Positions 32,858 to 41,761 of a stretch of DNA of 64,000 nucleotides are shown here, piece after piece. This DNA comes from Gp1-AA122 sp035631655. Its GTDB lineage: Bacteria; Acidobacteriota; Terriglobia; Terriglobales; Acidobacteriaceae. Position numbers and translations under genes: made by a program. The stretch is from NCBI GenBank assembly GCA_035631655.1, contig DASQIH010000002.1, positions 1 through 64,000 on the forward strand, given 5' to 3'. Each line of letters starts with the position of its first letter. Position 1 is the stretch's first letter. Under the pieces are notes generated by a model. That model did not search any database. It saw only the letters and a program-made list of their open reading frames with translations, and had not been told where the DNA came from.

Positions 32858-35221
32858 CTAGTCCGCCGCTACTGCCTCCTGCTCACTTCGAAGAGCCCGT
32901 TCCAAGGCGCCCTCGTACACATCCTGCAAATCGCCTACCGCAGCCGACACCACCACCCTGCCGTCGAGCTGAATTTCCATCTTTTCAGGAACCGTCTCCC
33001 CGATGTGCTCTGCCGAGAGGCCGTATTTTATCGCCACTTGTTGGATTCGCAGCAGATTACCTGGGTCGCAGGAAAGCAGCACCCGGCTGGCATCTTCACC
33101 GAACAGCACGAACTCCGCCGGCAACTCGCGTGAGGCCAAATTGACCCTTGCTCCAATCCCGCCTGGCAAGGCCGATTCAGCCAGGGTAACGGCAATGCCT
33201 CCATCGGAGCAGTCGTGGGCCGATTCAACCAGACCCTCCTGGATTATCTCCACCAGCCCTTTCTGCAAGGCAGCTTCTCTCTCCAGCTCCAACTCGGGTG
33301 GATAGCCCCATACCGACCCCAGGATTTCTTTTGCGTATTCCGACGAACCAAACTCCGATTCCACATCGGTGATGTCGCCTGGTTCAGTTGCGCGCAGCAG
33401 CACTACCGCTCGGCCGGCTTCCCGGAAATTCATGTGTGCAATCTTGTGCACGTCTTCCAGAATAGCGACCACTCCTAACACAGGTGTTGGATAAATGCCC
33501 TCACCGAGCGTTTCGTTATAGAAGCTGACGTTCCCGCCAGTGATGGGCACCTCCAGTTCCTCGCAAGCCTTGGTCATGCCATCGATGACTTGCGAGAATT
33601 GCCACATGATGCTGGGCTTCTCCGGATTCCCGAAGTTCAGGCAGTTAGTAGCCGCCACGGGAGTTGCCCCGGTGCACGCCACATTGCGCGCGGCTTCGGC
33701 GACGGCATGCATAGCGCCCAGCCGCGGGTCGAGGTAGCACCAGCGCCCGTTGCCATCCAGGGCCATGGCGAGTCCTCGCTGCGAGCCTTTAATGCGGATC
33801 ACCCCGGCATCGCCCGCTCCGGGGCCCTCGACCGTGTTGGTCTGCACCATCGAGTCATACTGCTGCCAGATCCAGCGCTTGCCGCAGATGTTGGCGGAAG
33901 CCAACAACCGCTTCAGATCTCCTGTCATGTCACCCGATCCGCTTAGCCGGATGTTCGCAGGCATCTCCCGGGGAGCCGGTGGCTCCCATCGTTGCAGCGG
34001 GCGTTTATACAGAGGGGCATCATCGGTAAGAGCTTCGTTGGGAATCTCGGCAACGACTTTGCCGTGTTCGAGCACGCGCATCTTGCCATCGAGCGTCACC
34101 CGCCCAACCTGGACTGCGTCCAGCCCCCACTTCTCGAAAACTCGCAGGACTTCCTGCTCGCGGCCTTTTTGCGCCACCAGCAGCATGCGTTCTTGGGACT
34201 CACTCAGCATGATTTCGTAGGGGGTCATGCCGGTTTCGCGTTGCGGGACGCGGTCCAACTCGATCTCAATTCCAACATGCCCGCGCGCGCCCATCTCACA
34301 AGTCGAGCAGGTCAAGCCGGCGGCACCCATATCCTGAATGCCAACCACAGCCCCGGTTTGCATGGCCTCGAGACAAGCTTCCAGCAGCAGCTTTTCCAGG
34401 AAGGGATCGCCTACCTGCACATTAGGACGCTTGCCTTCAGAAGCCTCGCTGAATTCCTCGCTGGCCATGGTCGCGCCATGAATGCCGTCGCGCCCGGTCT
34501 TCGACCCGACGTAGATAACCGGGTTCCCTTCGCCTGCCGCTTTCGCATAAAAGATCTGATCGCGCCGAACCAACCCCAAGGCAAACGCGTTTACCAGAGG
34601 GTTGTTGGAGTAGCAGGGCTCAAACTTCGTTTCCCCACCCAGGTTAGGAACGCCGAAACAGTTGCCATAAGCTGCGATCCCGCTGACCACCCCGTCCAGC
34701 AGAGAATGATTCTTGTGTACCTCAGCTTGCGTAGGGACAGCCGCCCCTTCGCTTCGCTCAGGGCAGGCTCCCGGCAGGGCGGCCGAGCGCAGCTCGGCTT
34801 GTGCTTTGCTTTGGATCGGTCCGAATCGCAGCGAATCCATAATCGCGACCGGCCGCGCGCCCATAGTGAAAATATCCCGCAAAATGCCGCCGACGCCGGT
34901 CGCCGCACCCTGAAAGGGCTCGATAAAAGAAGGGTGATTGTGCGATTCGATCTTAAAGGCACACGCCCACCCGTCGCCAATATCAATGATTCCCGCGTTC
35001 TCCCCCGGCCCCTGCACCACACGCCGGCTTCGTGTGGGAAGCCGCTTCAAATGCACCCGTGAGGATTTGTAGGAGCAGTGCTCACTCCACATCACGCTGA
35101 AGATACCCAACTCAGTAAACGTCGGCTCCCGTCCGCCCAGCAATTTCTTGATTTTTTCATACTCGTCGAGAGAGAGGCCGTGTTCCTGGATGAGTTCCGG
35201 GCTGATCACGGAAGTTGTCAT
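32858..35221 (-). CDS. purL: Phosphoribosylformylglycinamidine synthase subunit II, with a repeat-derived insertion
   Basis: The 787-residue protein is the small, single-chain-type PurL: EPTFTELGIFSVMWSEHCSYKSS, VQGPGENAGIIDIGDGWACAFKIESHNHPS, GAATGVGGILRDIFTMGARP and, in the second half, HDCSDGGIAVTLAESALPG. It converts FGAR to FGAM with ATP and ammonia. Near residue 140, after MDSLRFGPIQSK, there is a stretch AELRSAALPGACPERSEGAA that is foreign to the family; the DNA is made of dispersed repeats (34726-34802) and keeps the frame. The rest of the domain continues with EVHKNHSLLDGVVSGIA. The gene is transcribed ahead of purF. Confidence 0.96.
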   Translation of the reverse strand: MTTSVISPELIQEHGLSLDEYEKIKKLLGGREPTFTELGIFSVMWSEHCSYKSSRVHLKRLPTRSRRVVQGPGENAGIIDIGDGWACAFKIESHNHPSFIEPFQGAATGVGGILRDIFTMGARPVAIMDSLRFGPIQSKAQAELRSAALPGACPERSEGAAVPTQAEVHKNHSLLDGVVSGIAAYGNCFGVPNLGGETKFEPCYSNNPLVNAFALGLVRRDQIFYAKAAGEGNPVIYVGSKTGRDGIHGATMASEEFSEASEGKRPNVQVGDPFLEKLLLEACLEAMQTGAVVGIQDMGAAGLTCSTCEMGARGHVGIEIELDRVPQRETGMTPYEIMLSESQERMLLVAQKGREQEVLRVFEKWGLDAVQVGRVTLDGKMRVLEHGKVVAEIPNEALTDDAPLYKRPLQRWEPPAPREMPANIRLSGSGDMTGDLKRLLASANICGKRWIWQQYDSMVQTNTVEGPGAGDAGVIRIKGSQRGLAMALDGNGRWCYLDPRLGAMHAVAEAARNVACTGATPVAATNCLNFGNPEKPSIMWQFSQVIDGMTKACEELEVPITGGNVSFYNETLGEGIYPTPVLGVVAILEDVHKIAHMNFREAGRAVVLLRATEPGDITDVESEFGSSEYAKEILGSVWGYPPELELEREAALQKGLVEIIQEGLVESAHDCSDGGIAVTLAESALPGGIGARVNLASRELPAEFVLFGEDASRVLLSCDPGNLLRIQQVAIKYGLSAEHIGETVPEKMEIQLDGRVVVSAAVGDLQDVYEGALERALRSEQEAVAAD
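34726..34802. repeat. Nested dispersed repeats inside purL
   Basis: GGACAGCCGCCCC and GGCCGAGCGCAGCTCGGC match the hairpin repeat behind the TPR gene at 48616 and at 58155. Between them lies CCTTCGCTTCGCTCAGGG, the reverse complement of the TCCTGAGCGAAGCGAAGG core seen at 41603. Both are in the coding frame of purL without stop codons. Confidence 0.75.
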
Positions 35222-35376
35222 AGGGAAACTCTATTGTCGCATGGTACAACGGGGCGTGCATGCGGAATTCGGATAGAGAGAGCGAACCGATGTTTTTGCG
35301 ATTTTCTACCCCTGAGCGACAAGCCTTCAGTCTCGCTTTCCCTGATAGCGAGAGCCGATAGCTATACTTGTCCTGA

Positions 35377-37272
35377 ATGAAATCCATCATCGTAGGCACC
35401 GCCGGCCACATCGACCACGGCAAAACCGCTCTGGTCAAGGCTTTGACGGGCATTGACGCCGACCGCCTGGAGGAAGAAAAGCGCCGGGGAATCACTATTG
35501 ACATCGGCTTTGCCCACCTCGAACTGCCCGCGCCCGGCGGGGAGATTCTGCGGCTCGGATTTGTTGATGTGCCTGGCCACGAACGCTTCGTCCGCAACAT
35601 GCTGGCTGGAATAGGCGGCATCGACCTGGTATTGCTGGTCATCGCGGCGGATGAATCCATCAAGCCGCAGACTCGCGAGCATTTCGACATTTGCCGCCTG
35701 CTGTCGGTCCGCCGCGGCATTACTGTGCTGACCAAGTCCGACCTGGTCGACCGTGAGACGCTCGATGTTGTGCGGCTCGAAGTGGAGGACTTTCTCCGCG
35801 GATCGTTTCTGGAGCTCGCCCCCATTGTGCCGGTCAGCTCGCGTAAAGGAATTGGGTTAGACGAACTGAAGCAAGCGCTCGTTCAGGTGGCCTCGGAAGT
35901 TCCCGCCCGGGATTCCGGCGCAATTGCACGTCTGCCGATCGACCGGGTGTTCACAATGAAGGGTTTTGGCACGGTAATCACCGGCACCCTGGTTTCGGGC
36001 ACCATTCACAAGGAGGAAGAACTGGAAGTCTTTCCCACCGGCCGCCGGGTTCGCGTCCGTGGAGTGCAGGTGCATGGGAAAGCCGCAGAGCAGGCGTTAG
36101 CCGGGCAGCGCACCGCCCTCAACGTCGCTGGAGCCTCAATCGATGATCTGTCGCGTGGCATGACGCTGGCACCTCCCAATACATTCCATCCGACAAACCG
36201 GGTTGACGTTTCATTGTCGCTCCTGCCCTCCGCCAAGCCGCTGAAAGACCGTGCCCGCGTCCATTTCCATGCTTATACATCGGAGACGATTGCCGAGGTC
36301 CGTTTATATGAAGAGAAACAAGTTGCGCCGGGACAAAATGCTTACGCCCAACTACGGATGGAGGGGGGCACGCTGCTCTTGCCTGGGGACCGCTTCATTC
36401 TGCGCCAGTTCTCGCCGGTGATCACGATCGGCGGAGGAGTTGCCCTGGACGCCGCACCAGTTCAAAAGGCAACAAAAGAAATAGTGGAGCCGTTCTTGAG
36501 AATTCTCTCCGCTGGCGATCCGCAATCCATTCTGCGAACTCGCATCGCCAGGCGTTCCGCCGAAGGATTGTCCCTATCCGAAGCTGTGGCTGAGACAGGA
36601 TGGCCCAGGCAGGTGATCGAGACGTGCCTGACTGAGCCAGTGCGCCAGGGCCACGTGCTGCGAGTTGGCCAAATCCTGGTCCACGCCCCAGCCATAGAAG
36701 CGTTAAAACTGTTGATCAACACCACGGTCGAGGACTTCCACAAGAAAAATCCTCTGGTTGCCGGAATCAGCAAAAGAGAACTTAACGAAACCGTGAAAGT
36801 GCCTGGCGAGGTTTTCTCCGCGACGCTCGATTCATTAGTGAAAGAGAAAAAGATGGAGGTGGTTGGCGAACTCGTCCGCCTGCCTGGACGCGGTGTGGTC
36901 ATGAAGGACGAAGAAGCTGAATCCAAGAAGACGATCGAGGAGGCCTTTGCGACGGCAGGCTTAAAAGTGCCGGCCCTCTACCAGGTAATTAGCGGACTCA
37001 AAGTCGATAAAGTCCGCGCTCAGAAGATTGTTACTCTCCTCCTGCGGGACAAAGTGCTGATCAAAATTTCCGATGAGCTCGTGTTTCATCGCAGCGCTCT
37101 GGACGAATTGCGCCGCCAACTCGCAGTGCAGAAGGCCAAGTCGCCCAAGATTAACGTTTCCGACTTCAAGGACCTGACCGGCGTCAGCCGCAAGTACGCC
37201 ATTCCCCTTCTGGAATACCTCGACCGAGAGCGCGTAACCCGCCGCGTCGGAGACGAAAGAATTATTCTGTAG
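35377..37272 (+). CDS. selB: Selenocysteine-specific elongation factor
   Basis: The 631-residue protein is SelB: the GTPase domain has GTAGHIDHGKTALVKALTG (G1), EEEKRRGITIDIGFA, DVPGHERFVRNM (G3) and LTKSDLVD (G4). Domains II-III follow (GFGTVITGTLVSG), then three to four winged-helix modules at residues 380-631 (LSLSEAVAETGWPRQVIE, ISKRELNETVKVPGEV, FKDLTGVSRKYAIPLLEYLDRERVTRR) that read the SECIS RNA. It brings Sec-tRNA to UGA on the ribosome. No selA, selD or selenocysteine tRNA was found in the window, so partners must be elsewhere. The start is ATG 35377. Confidence 0.95.
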   Translation: MKSIIVGTAGHIDHGKTALVKALTGIDADRLEEEKRRGITIDIGFAHLELPAPGGEILRLGFVDVPGHERFVRNMLAGIGGIDLVLLVIAADESIKPQTREHFDICRLLSVRRGITVLTKSDLVDRETLDVVRLEVEDFLRGSFLELAPIVPVSSRKGIGLDELKQALVQVASEVPARDSGAIARLPIDRVFTMKGFGTVITGTLVSGTIHKEEELEVFPTGRRVRVRGVQVHGKAAEQALAGQRTALNVAGASIDDLSRGMTLAPPNTFHPTNRVDVSLSLLPSAKPLKDRARVHFHAYTSETIAEVRLYEEKQVAPGQNAYAQLRMEGGTLLLPGDRFILRQFSPVITIGGGVALDAAPVQKATKEIVEPFLRILSAGDPQSILRTRIARRSAEGLSLSEAVAETGWPRQVIETCLTEPVRQGHVLRVGQILVHAPAIEALKLLINTTVEDFHKKNPLVAGISKRELNETVKVPGEVFSATLDSLVKEKKMEVVGELVRLPGRGVVMKDEEAESKKTIEEAFATAGLKVPALYQVISGLKVDKVRAQKIVTLLLRDKVLIKISDELVFHRSALDELRRQLAVQKAKSPKINVSDFKDLTGVSRKYAIPLLEYLDRERVTRRVGDERIIL

Positions 37273-37295
37273 AACGACTTGCCGCTCGAATACTT

Positions 37296-37480
37296 GCCAT
37301 TCCGAGTGGGCTTCAGCCCGCGAGGAAGCTGGAGGTTGAAAAGTATCAAAACCGGGACCCCTCACTTCGTTGGGGGGATGACAAGGAACCGTCGTTTTCA
37401 CCGCCCAAGGTTTGCATCCGTATAATAACTTGTAGCGCCGGCGTCTTGCCGGCTGTCATGCGGGCGTCCCGCCCGCACAG
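37296..37480. repeat. Two dispersed repeats between selB and trmFO
   Basis: A CCATTCCGAGTGGGCTTCAG type runs from about 37296 to 37385, ending in GGGGGGATGACA. Then a GTAGCGCCGGC copy at 37432-37480 matches the prfA-prmC repeat except for a few bases. No gene is seen between. Confidence 0.65.
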
Positions 37481-37493
37481 GTGCACTCGCGCC

Positions 37494-38822
37494 ATGTCGC
37501 CACCAATAAGAATCATCGGCGCCGGCCTTGCCGGCTCAGAAGCAGCGTGGCAGTGTGCCCGCCGTGGTGTACCGGTCGAACTCTGGGAAATGCGGCCGGT
37601 GCGTTCGACTCCGGCCCATCAGACTGCTGATTTTGCAGAACTCGTTTGCTCGAACTCTTTGAAATCTGACACCGAAAACACAGCCCCCTGGCTGCTGAAA
37701 GAGGAAATGCGCCGTGCCGACTCGCTGCTGATGGAAATTGCTCGCGCTTGCGCAGTTCCCGCGGGCCACGCCCTCGCCGTCGATCGCGTAACCTTCGCCG
37801 CAAGGGTCACCGAAGCGATCTCTCGCGAGCCGCTGATCACGATTCGGCGCGAGGAGGTTACACGCATCGATGAAGGTGAGCTGACGATCATCGCCACCGG
37901 CCCCCTTACCTCCGATTCACTTTCCCAGGTTATTGCCCGCCTAAGTGGCAGCACGCATTTGTACTTCTATGACTCCATCAGTCCGATCGTGGAGGCAGAT
38001 TCAATTGACAGGTCTAAGGTTTACATGGCCGCCCGTTATGACAAGGGCACAGCCGACTACATCAACTGCCCCATGACCGAGGAGGAGTATGACCGCTTCT
38101 ACGACACCCTGATCTCGGCAGAATCCGTCGAGCAGCGCGACTGGGAGAAACTAAATTACTTCGAAAGCTGTCTGCCCATCGAAGAGATCGCCCGGCGCGG
38201 CCGCGATACCCTGCGCTTCGGCCCGATGAAGCCTGTGGGTCTTAAAGATCCTCGCACCAGCCGACAGCCCTTTGCGGTGGTGCAATTGCGTCAGGAGAAC
38301 CTGCGCGTCGATTCTTACAACCTGGTCGGATTCCAGAATCACCTGAAGTTCGGCGAGCAAACCCGCGTGCTGCGGCTGATTCCCGGGCTTGAGAACGCCC
38401 GCTTCCTCCGCTATGGGCAGATCCATCGCAACACCTACATCAACGGCCCCGCCCTGCTATATGAGACGCTCCAGATGAAGGAGCATCCCCGAGTTCTGTT
38501 CGCCGGGCAAATCTGCGGAGTGGAAGGTTACGTAGAATCGATTGCTACCGGCCTGATGGCAGGACTTCATGCTACTGCTCTGGCCTCAGGCTTGGAGCCG
38601 CTGGCACCTCCGCGCGCAACCGCATTTGGGTCCCTGGTGTACTACGTAACCCACGCCAGCCCAAATAACTTTCAGCCGGCCAACATAACCTTTGACCTGC
38701 TGCCCCCGCTAGAAACAAGGGTCCGGGATCGCCAGCGGAGACGCCGCTTGCAGTGCGAACTGGCTCTACGAGAAGTTCAGGGCTGGCTGGACCGGGTAAT
38801 TCCGGCCGCGGTTGCGTCGTAG
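37494..38822 (+). CDS. trmFO: Methylenetetrahydrofolate--tRNA-(uracil-5-)-methyltransferase
   Basis: The 442-residue protein from ATG 37494 matches TrmFO: IIGAGLAGSEAAWQCARRGVPVELWEMRPV (FAD motif, typical WEMRP), DFAELVCSNSLKSDTENTAPWLLKEEMR, and CGVEGYVESIATGLMAG near the end. It methylates U54 in tRNA using folate and FAD. The frame reaches 37446 but only the internal Met start matches the family; the extra residues come from repeat DNA. It is followed at a short distance by two permease genes without obvious link. Confidence 0.95.
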   Translation: MSPPIRIIGAGLAGSEAAWQCARRGVPVELWEMRPVRSTPAHQTADFAELVCSNSLKSDTENTAPWLLKEEMRRADSLLMEIARACAVPAGHALAVDRVTFAARVTEAISREPLITIRREEVTRIDEGELTIIATGPLTSDSLSQVIARLSGSTHLYFYDSISPIVEADSIDRSKVYMAARYDKGTADYINCPMTEEEYDRFYDTLISAESVEQRDWEKLNYFESCLPIEEIARRGRDTLRFGPMKPVGLKDPRTSRQPFAVVQLRQENLRVDSYNLVGFQNHLKFGEQTRVLRLIPGLENARFLRYGQIHRNTYINGPALLYETLQMKEHPRVLFAGQICGVEGYVESIATGLMAGLHATALASGLEPLAPPRATAFGSLVYYVTHASPNNFQPANITFDLLPPLETRVRDRQRRRRLQCELALREVQGWLDRVIPAAVAS

Positions 38823-38924
38823 ATCTTCTGCAAGTACCCGAACAAAAGGGTCTTCCGATCCGTATCCTCCTCAGGGCGGGCTGCGGCTACCGTTTAAGGA
38901 TGGCCGACGTCCAAGACTCAGGCG

Positions 38925-40187
38925 ATGGTCTTACGCGATCTTGTTGGCGACGTTTTGCGGACGCTGTGGGCACACAAGCTGCGTACGCTCCTGACCATGT
39001 TCGGAATCGCCTGGGGAATAGTCTCCATTGTCCTCATGGTGGCGGCCGGCGAGGGGCTTCGCGTGGGCCAAGCCAAGCAGGCCGAGACCCTCGGCAAAGA
39101 CATCATGATCGTCTTCCACGGGCGTACCAGCTTGCAGGCGGGAGGCCAGCGCGCCGGTCGCCAACTGCATTGGGTGGACAGCGACGTCCCCTTCGTGCAG
39201 GAGCAATCTCCCGACTGCCAATACGCCATCCCCGAACTCGAGCAAAACAACGTTCGGTCACATACCGCGTACAACGCCGCCGCCTTTCTGGTCACCGGGT
39301 CCTATCCGCCGTTTGGCGAAATCCGCAGCATGAATATCGGCAGTGGTCGCTTCTACAACTGGGACGACGAGAAGGAAGCCCGGCGCGTGGCCTTCCTGGG
39401 CAGCGACGCCGCCAAACAACTGTTCCCCTACGGCAACGACGCTATCAACCAGCTCGTCTACCTTAACGACATCCCTTATACCGTGATCGGAGTGATGGCC
39501 AAGAAGAAGCAAGACTCGAGCTATGACGGCTGGGATGTGAACAAAATTTTCGTCCCCTACGCGGCGATGCGTCGCGACTTCCCCGACAAACCCCCAGGCA
39601 CGCCTTTCACCTTTGATCAGTTGCTGGTCACCCCCAAATCGGTGGGCCAGCACGAAGCCTGCAAGGGGGAAGTCCGCAAGGCGTTGGGCCAGATGCATAA
39701 CTTCGACCCGCACGACAAAGAAGCCTGCCCCATCTGGGACACGGTCCAGGAAGCCAAGGCATTCGAAACCATGACCAACGGCATGAAGTACTTTCTGGGA
39801 GCAGTGGGGATAGTGACACTGCTTCTGGGTGGCTTGGGCGTGATGAATGTCATGCTAGTGTCCGTGCGCGAGCGCACCCGCGAGATCGGCGTACGCAAGG
39901 CTTTGGGCGCTCCCGCAAGAACCATCCTGCAGCAGTTCTTCTTCGAAGCCCTGCTGATTGCACTGGTCAGCGGCGGAATTGGGCTCGGGATCGCATTCGG
40001 CCTTTGCGCGCTCGTCAATCTACTGCCAATGCCTGACTTTTTTGCCGGTCTGTTGGCCACGTGGAGTTCGGGCCTGCTCGCTTTCGGATTGTTGGGAAGT
40101 ATCGCGGTGCTTTCAGCGTTATATCCAGCACGGCAGGCAGCTTCCATCGATCCCATCGAGGCCCTGCGCTACGAAGCCGGAGGCTAG
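38925..40187 (+). CDS. MacB-type ABC transporter permease
   Basis: The 420-residue protein has the MacB core layout: a helix LTMFGIAWGIVSIVLMVAAGEG, an extracytoplasmic domain (residues 55-280), and a FtsX-like segment of three helices with GGLGVMNVMLVSVRERTREIGVRKALGAPARTI and ending SIDPIEALRYE. It is probably one half of an ABC exporter acting on peptides, lipoproteins or drugs. No ATPase subunit is seen beside it. The neighbour at 40279-41535 is a paralogue in the same direction with a similar end. Starting at ATG 38925 fits the hydrophobic N-terminus. Confidence 0.87.
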   Translation: MVLRDLVGDVLRTLWAHKLRTLLTMFGIAWGIVSIVLMVAAGEGLRVGQAKQAETLGKDIMIVFHGRTSLQAGGQRAGRQLHWVDSDVPFVQEQSPDCQYAIPELEQNNVRSHTAYNAAAFLVTGSYPPFGEIRSMNIGSGRFYNWDDEKEARRVAFLGSDAAKQLFPYGNDAINQLVYLNDIPYTVIGVMAKKKQDSSYDGWDVNKIFVPYAAMRRDFPDKPPGTPFTFDQLLVTPKSVGQHEACKGEVRKALGQMHNFDPHDKEACPIWDTVQEAKAFETMTNGMKYFLGAVGIVTLLLGGLGVMNVMLVSVRERTREIGVRKALGAPARTILQQFFFEALLIALVSGGIGLGIAFGLCALVNLLPMPDFFAGLLATWSSGLLAFGLLGSIAVLSALYPARQAASIDPIEALRYEAGG

Positions 40188-40217
40188 TTGTGTTCAGACG
40201 CTGCGTGGACAGGAACT

Positions 40218-40267
40218 GTGTGGGGGCGGGTCTCTGACCCACCCAAGCCGAGCGAGGCTCGGCTGTT
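40218..40267. repeat. GGGTCTCTGACCC plus GCCGAGC/GCTCGGC hairpins
   Basis: The 91-bp gap between the permease genes holds the palindrome GGGCGGGTCTCTGACCCACCC and the stem AGCCGAGCG/GGCTCGGCT. Similar words recur at 58105-58202. Confidence 0.6.
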
Positions 40268-40278
40268 AGAAACCAGGT

Positions 40279-41535
40279 ATGCTGACTCAAGTTATTCTCG
40301 AAGCCTGGACCGCGCTGAAGCGCACCCGCACGCGCAGCTTCCTTACGATGCTCGGCATCGTCTGGGGCATCGTCACGGTCACGCTGCTGATCGCCTATGG
40401 AAGCAGCTTTCGCCACATCCTGGTGAACGGCTTCGACGCGTTTGGTAAGAGCGTGGTCATTGCCTGGCCGCAGCAGACCAGCGAGCAGCCGGGAGGTCAA
40501 AGGGCAGGAAAGAAAGTGGTACTAGAGCAGGCGGACCTGGAAATGATCAAGGCCGACGCCCCACTGGTGAAGTATGCCTGCCTGGAAACCGTTCGCCGGC
40601 CGGGAATCGCCTATGGCGATCGCATGGTGGGCACCTCGGCGATCCGCGGCGTCTGCCCCGAATACGGTGAGATGCGGAACGAAGTCCCCGCCGAGGGCCG
40701 CTGGATCAATGCCACCGACGAGTTGGAGCGGCGGCGCGTGTGCTTTCTCGGTGGACGCGTGAAAGAGCAACTCTTCAGCGGACGTCCCGCCGTGGGCGAA
40801 ACCGTGCTGATTGGCGGGGTGCGCTTCACGGTGATCGGCGTGATGATGCGCAAGATCCAACTGAGCAATTATTTCAGTTCCGATGACGACTCTGTGTGGA
40901 TCCCTTATTCGGCTGCCGGTGATCTCTGGAACACGCGCTACGCCGCCGTATTGGTCTTTCAGCCCATTGCCCCACAATTCGAAAAGCGTGCCATGGCCCA
41001 GGTCCTGGCCGCCGTTGCCACCCGCCAGCAGTTCTCGCCAACTGACCCGAAGGCATTCCAGATGTTCGGCCGTGACGAGTTCCGCCCCATCATCGATGGC
41101 ATTACGATCGGCCTCGAAGTGCTGCTCACTTTCATTGGCACGCTCACCCTTGGGATCGGCGGCGTGGGTGTGATGAACATCATGCTGGTCTCCGTGGATG
41201 AGCGCATTCGCGAGATCGGCCTGCGCCGCGCCCTGGGCGCAAGGAAAGCTCACATCCAGATGCAGTTTCTGGCCGAAACCCTGATGATTATGCTGCTCGG
41301 CGGAGCCATCGGAATCATTCTCTCGTACTTGATCGCTGCCGCCGTCGGCACGCTTCCCATGATGGGCCCCCTTTTTGAGGACGATTCCGGCAAAGGCGAC
41401 ATCCACCTAAAGATTTCGCTCATGACAGTCTTTATCTCCTCCGCGGTGCTGCTTTTAGTCGGAGTGGTCAGCGGCCTTGTGCCGGCCCTGCGCGCCTCGA
41501 AACTGGACCCGGTCGAAGCGCTGCGCTACGAGTAG
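40279..41535 (+). CDS. MacB-type ABC transporter permease
   Basis: The 418-residue protein has the same plan as the previous gene: RTRSFLTMLGIVWGIVTVTLLIAYG near the start, an extracytoplasmic domain, GIGGVGVMNIMLVSVDERIREIGLRRALGARKAHI and the end KLDPVEALRYE. Middle segments differ (ATRQQFSPTDPKAFQMFGRDEF), so the two may recognise different ligands or work as a pair. As no ABC ATPase is nearby, the transporter must use an unlinked ATPase. The frame begins at ATG 40279 after a repeat-filled gap. Confidence 0.87.
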   Translation: MLTQVILEAWTALKRTRTRSFLTMLGIVWGIVTVTLLIAYGSSFRHILVNGFDAFGKSVVIAWPQQTSEQPGGQRAGKKVVLEQADLEMIKADAPLVKYACLETVRRPGIAYGDRMVGTSAIRGVCPEYGEMRNEVPAEGRWINATDELERRRVCFLGGRVKEQLFSGRPAVGETVLIGGVRFTVIGVMMRKIQLSNYFSSDDDSVWIPYSAAGDLWNTRYAAVLVFQPIAPQFEKRAMAQVLAAVATRQQFSPTDPKAFQMFGRDEFRPIIDGITIGLEVLLTFIGTLTLGIGGVGVMNIMLVSVDERIREIGLRRALGARKAHIQMQFLAETLMIMLLGGAIGIILSYLIAAAVGTLPMMGPLFEDDSGKGDIHLKISLMTVFISSAVLLLVGVVSGLVPALRASKLDPVEALRYE

Positions 41536-41602
41536 CGACTTTGTATAAGCCTGATCACCTCCGAGCCCCAGGAAGCGCAGCTAGGTTAGCGACTCCCTCC
41601 GA

Positions 41603-41761
41603 TTGTCATCCTGAGCGAAGCGAAGGCTCTATACATTCTGTTTTGTGGTCACCCCTGAGAACAACCACCGGGATAGCGCGCATCATGCCCGGCTCCACCC
41701 GCATGTCATTCCGACCGCAGCCCTACCCTTGTCATTCCGAGCGCAGCGAGGAATCTCGGTT
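41603..41761. repeat. Dispersed TCATCCTGAGC / TCATTCCGAGC repeats
   Basis: Copies start at 41603 (TTGTCATCCTGAGCGAAGCG), 41703 (short) and 41729 (TTGTCATTCCGAGCGCAGCG), the last ending on the der stop codon. They fill the convergent gap between the permease and der. Confidence 0.65.

Noticed and set aside
35363..35368. TATACT as selB promoter -10
   Set aside because: It lies only 8 bases before the ATG, and no -35 at a proper distance was found.
35222..37493. Selenocysteine tRNA near selB
   Set aside because: No cloverleaf arms or T-loop GTTCGA motif could be seen in the spacers at 35222-35376 or 37273-37493; they hold repeats.
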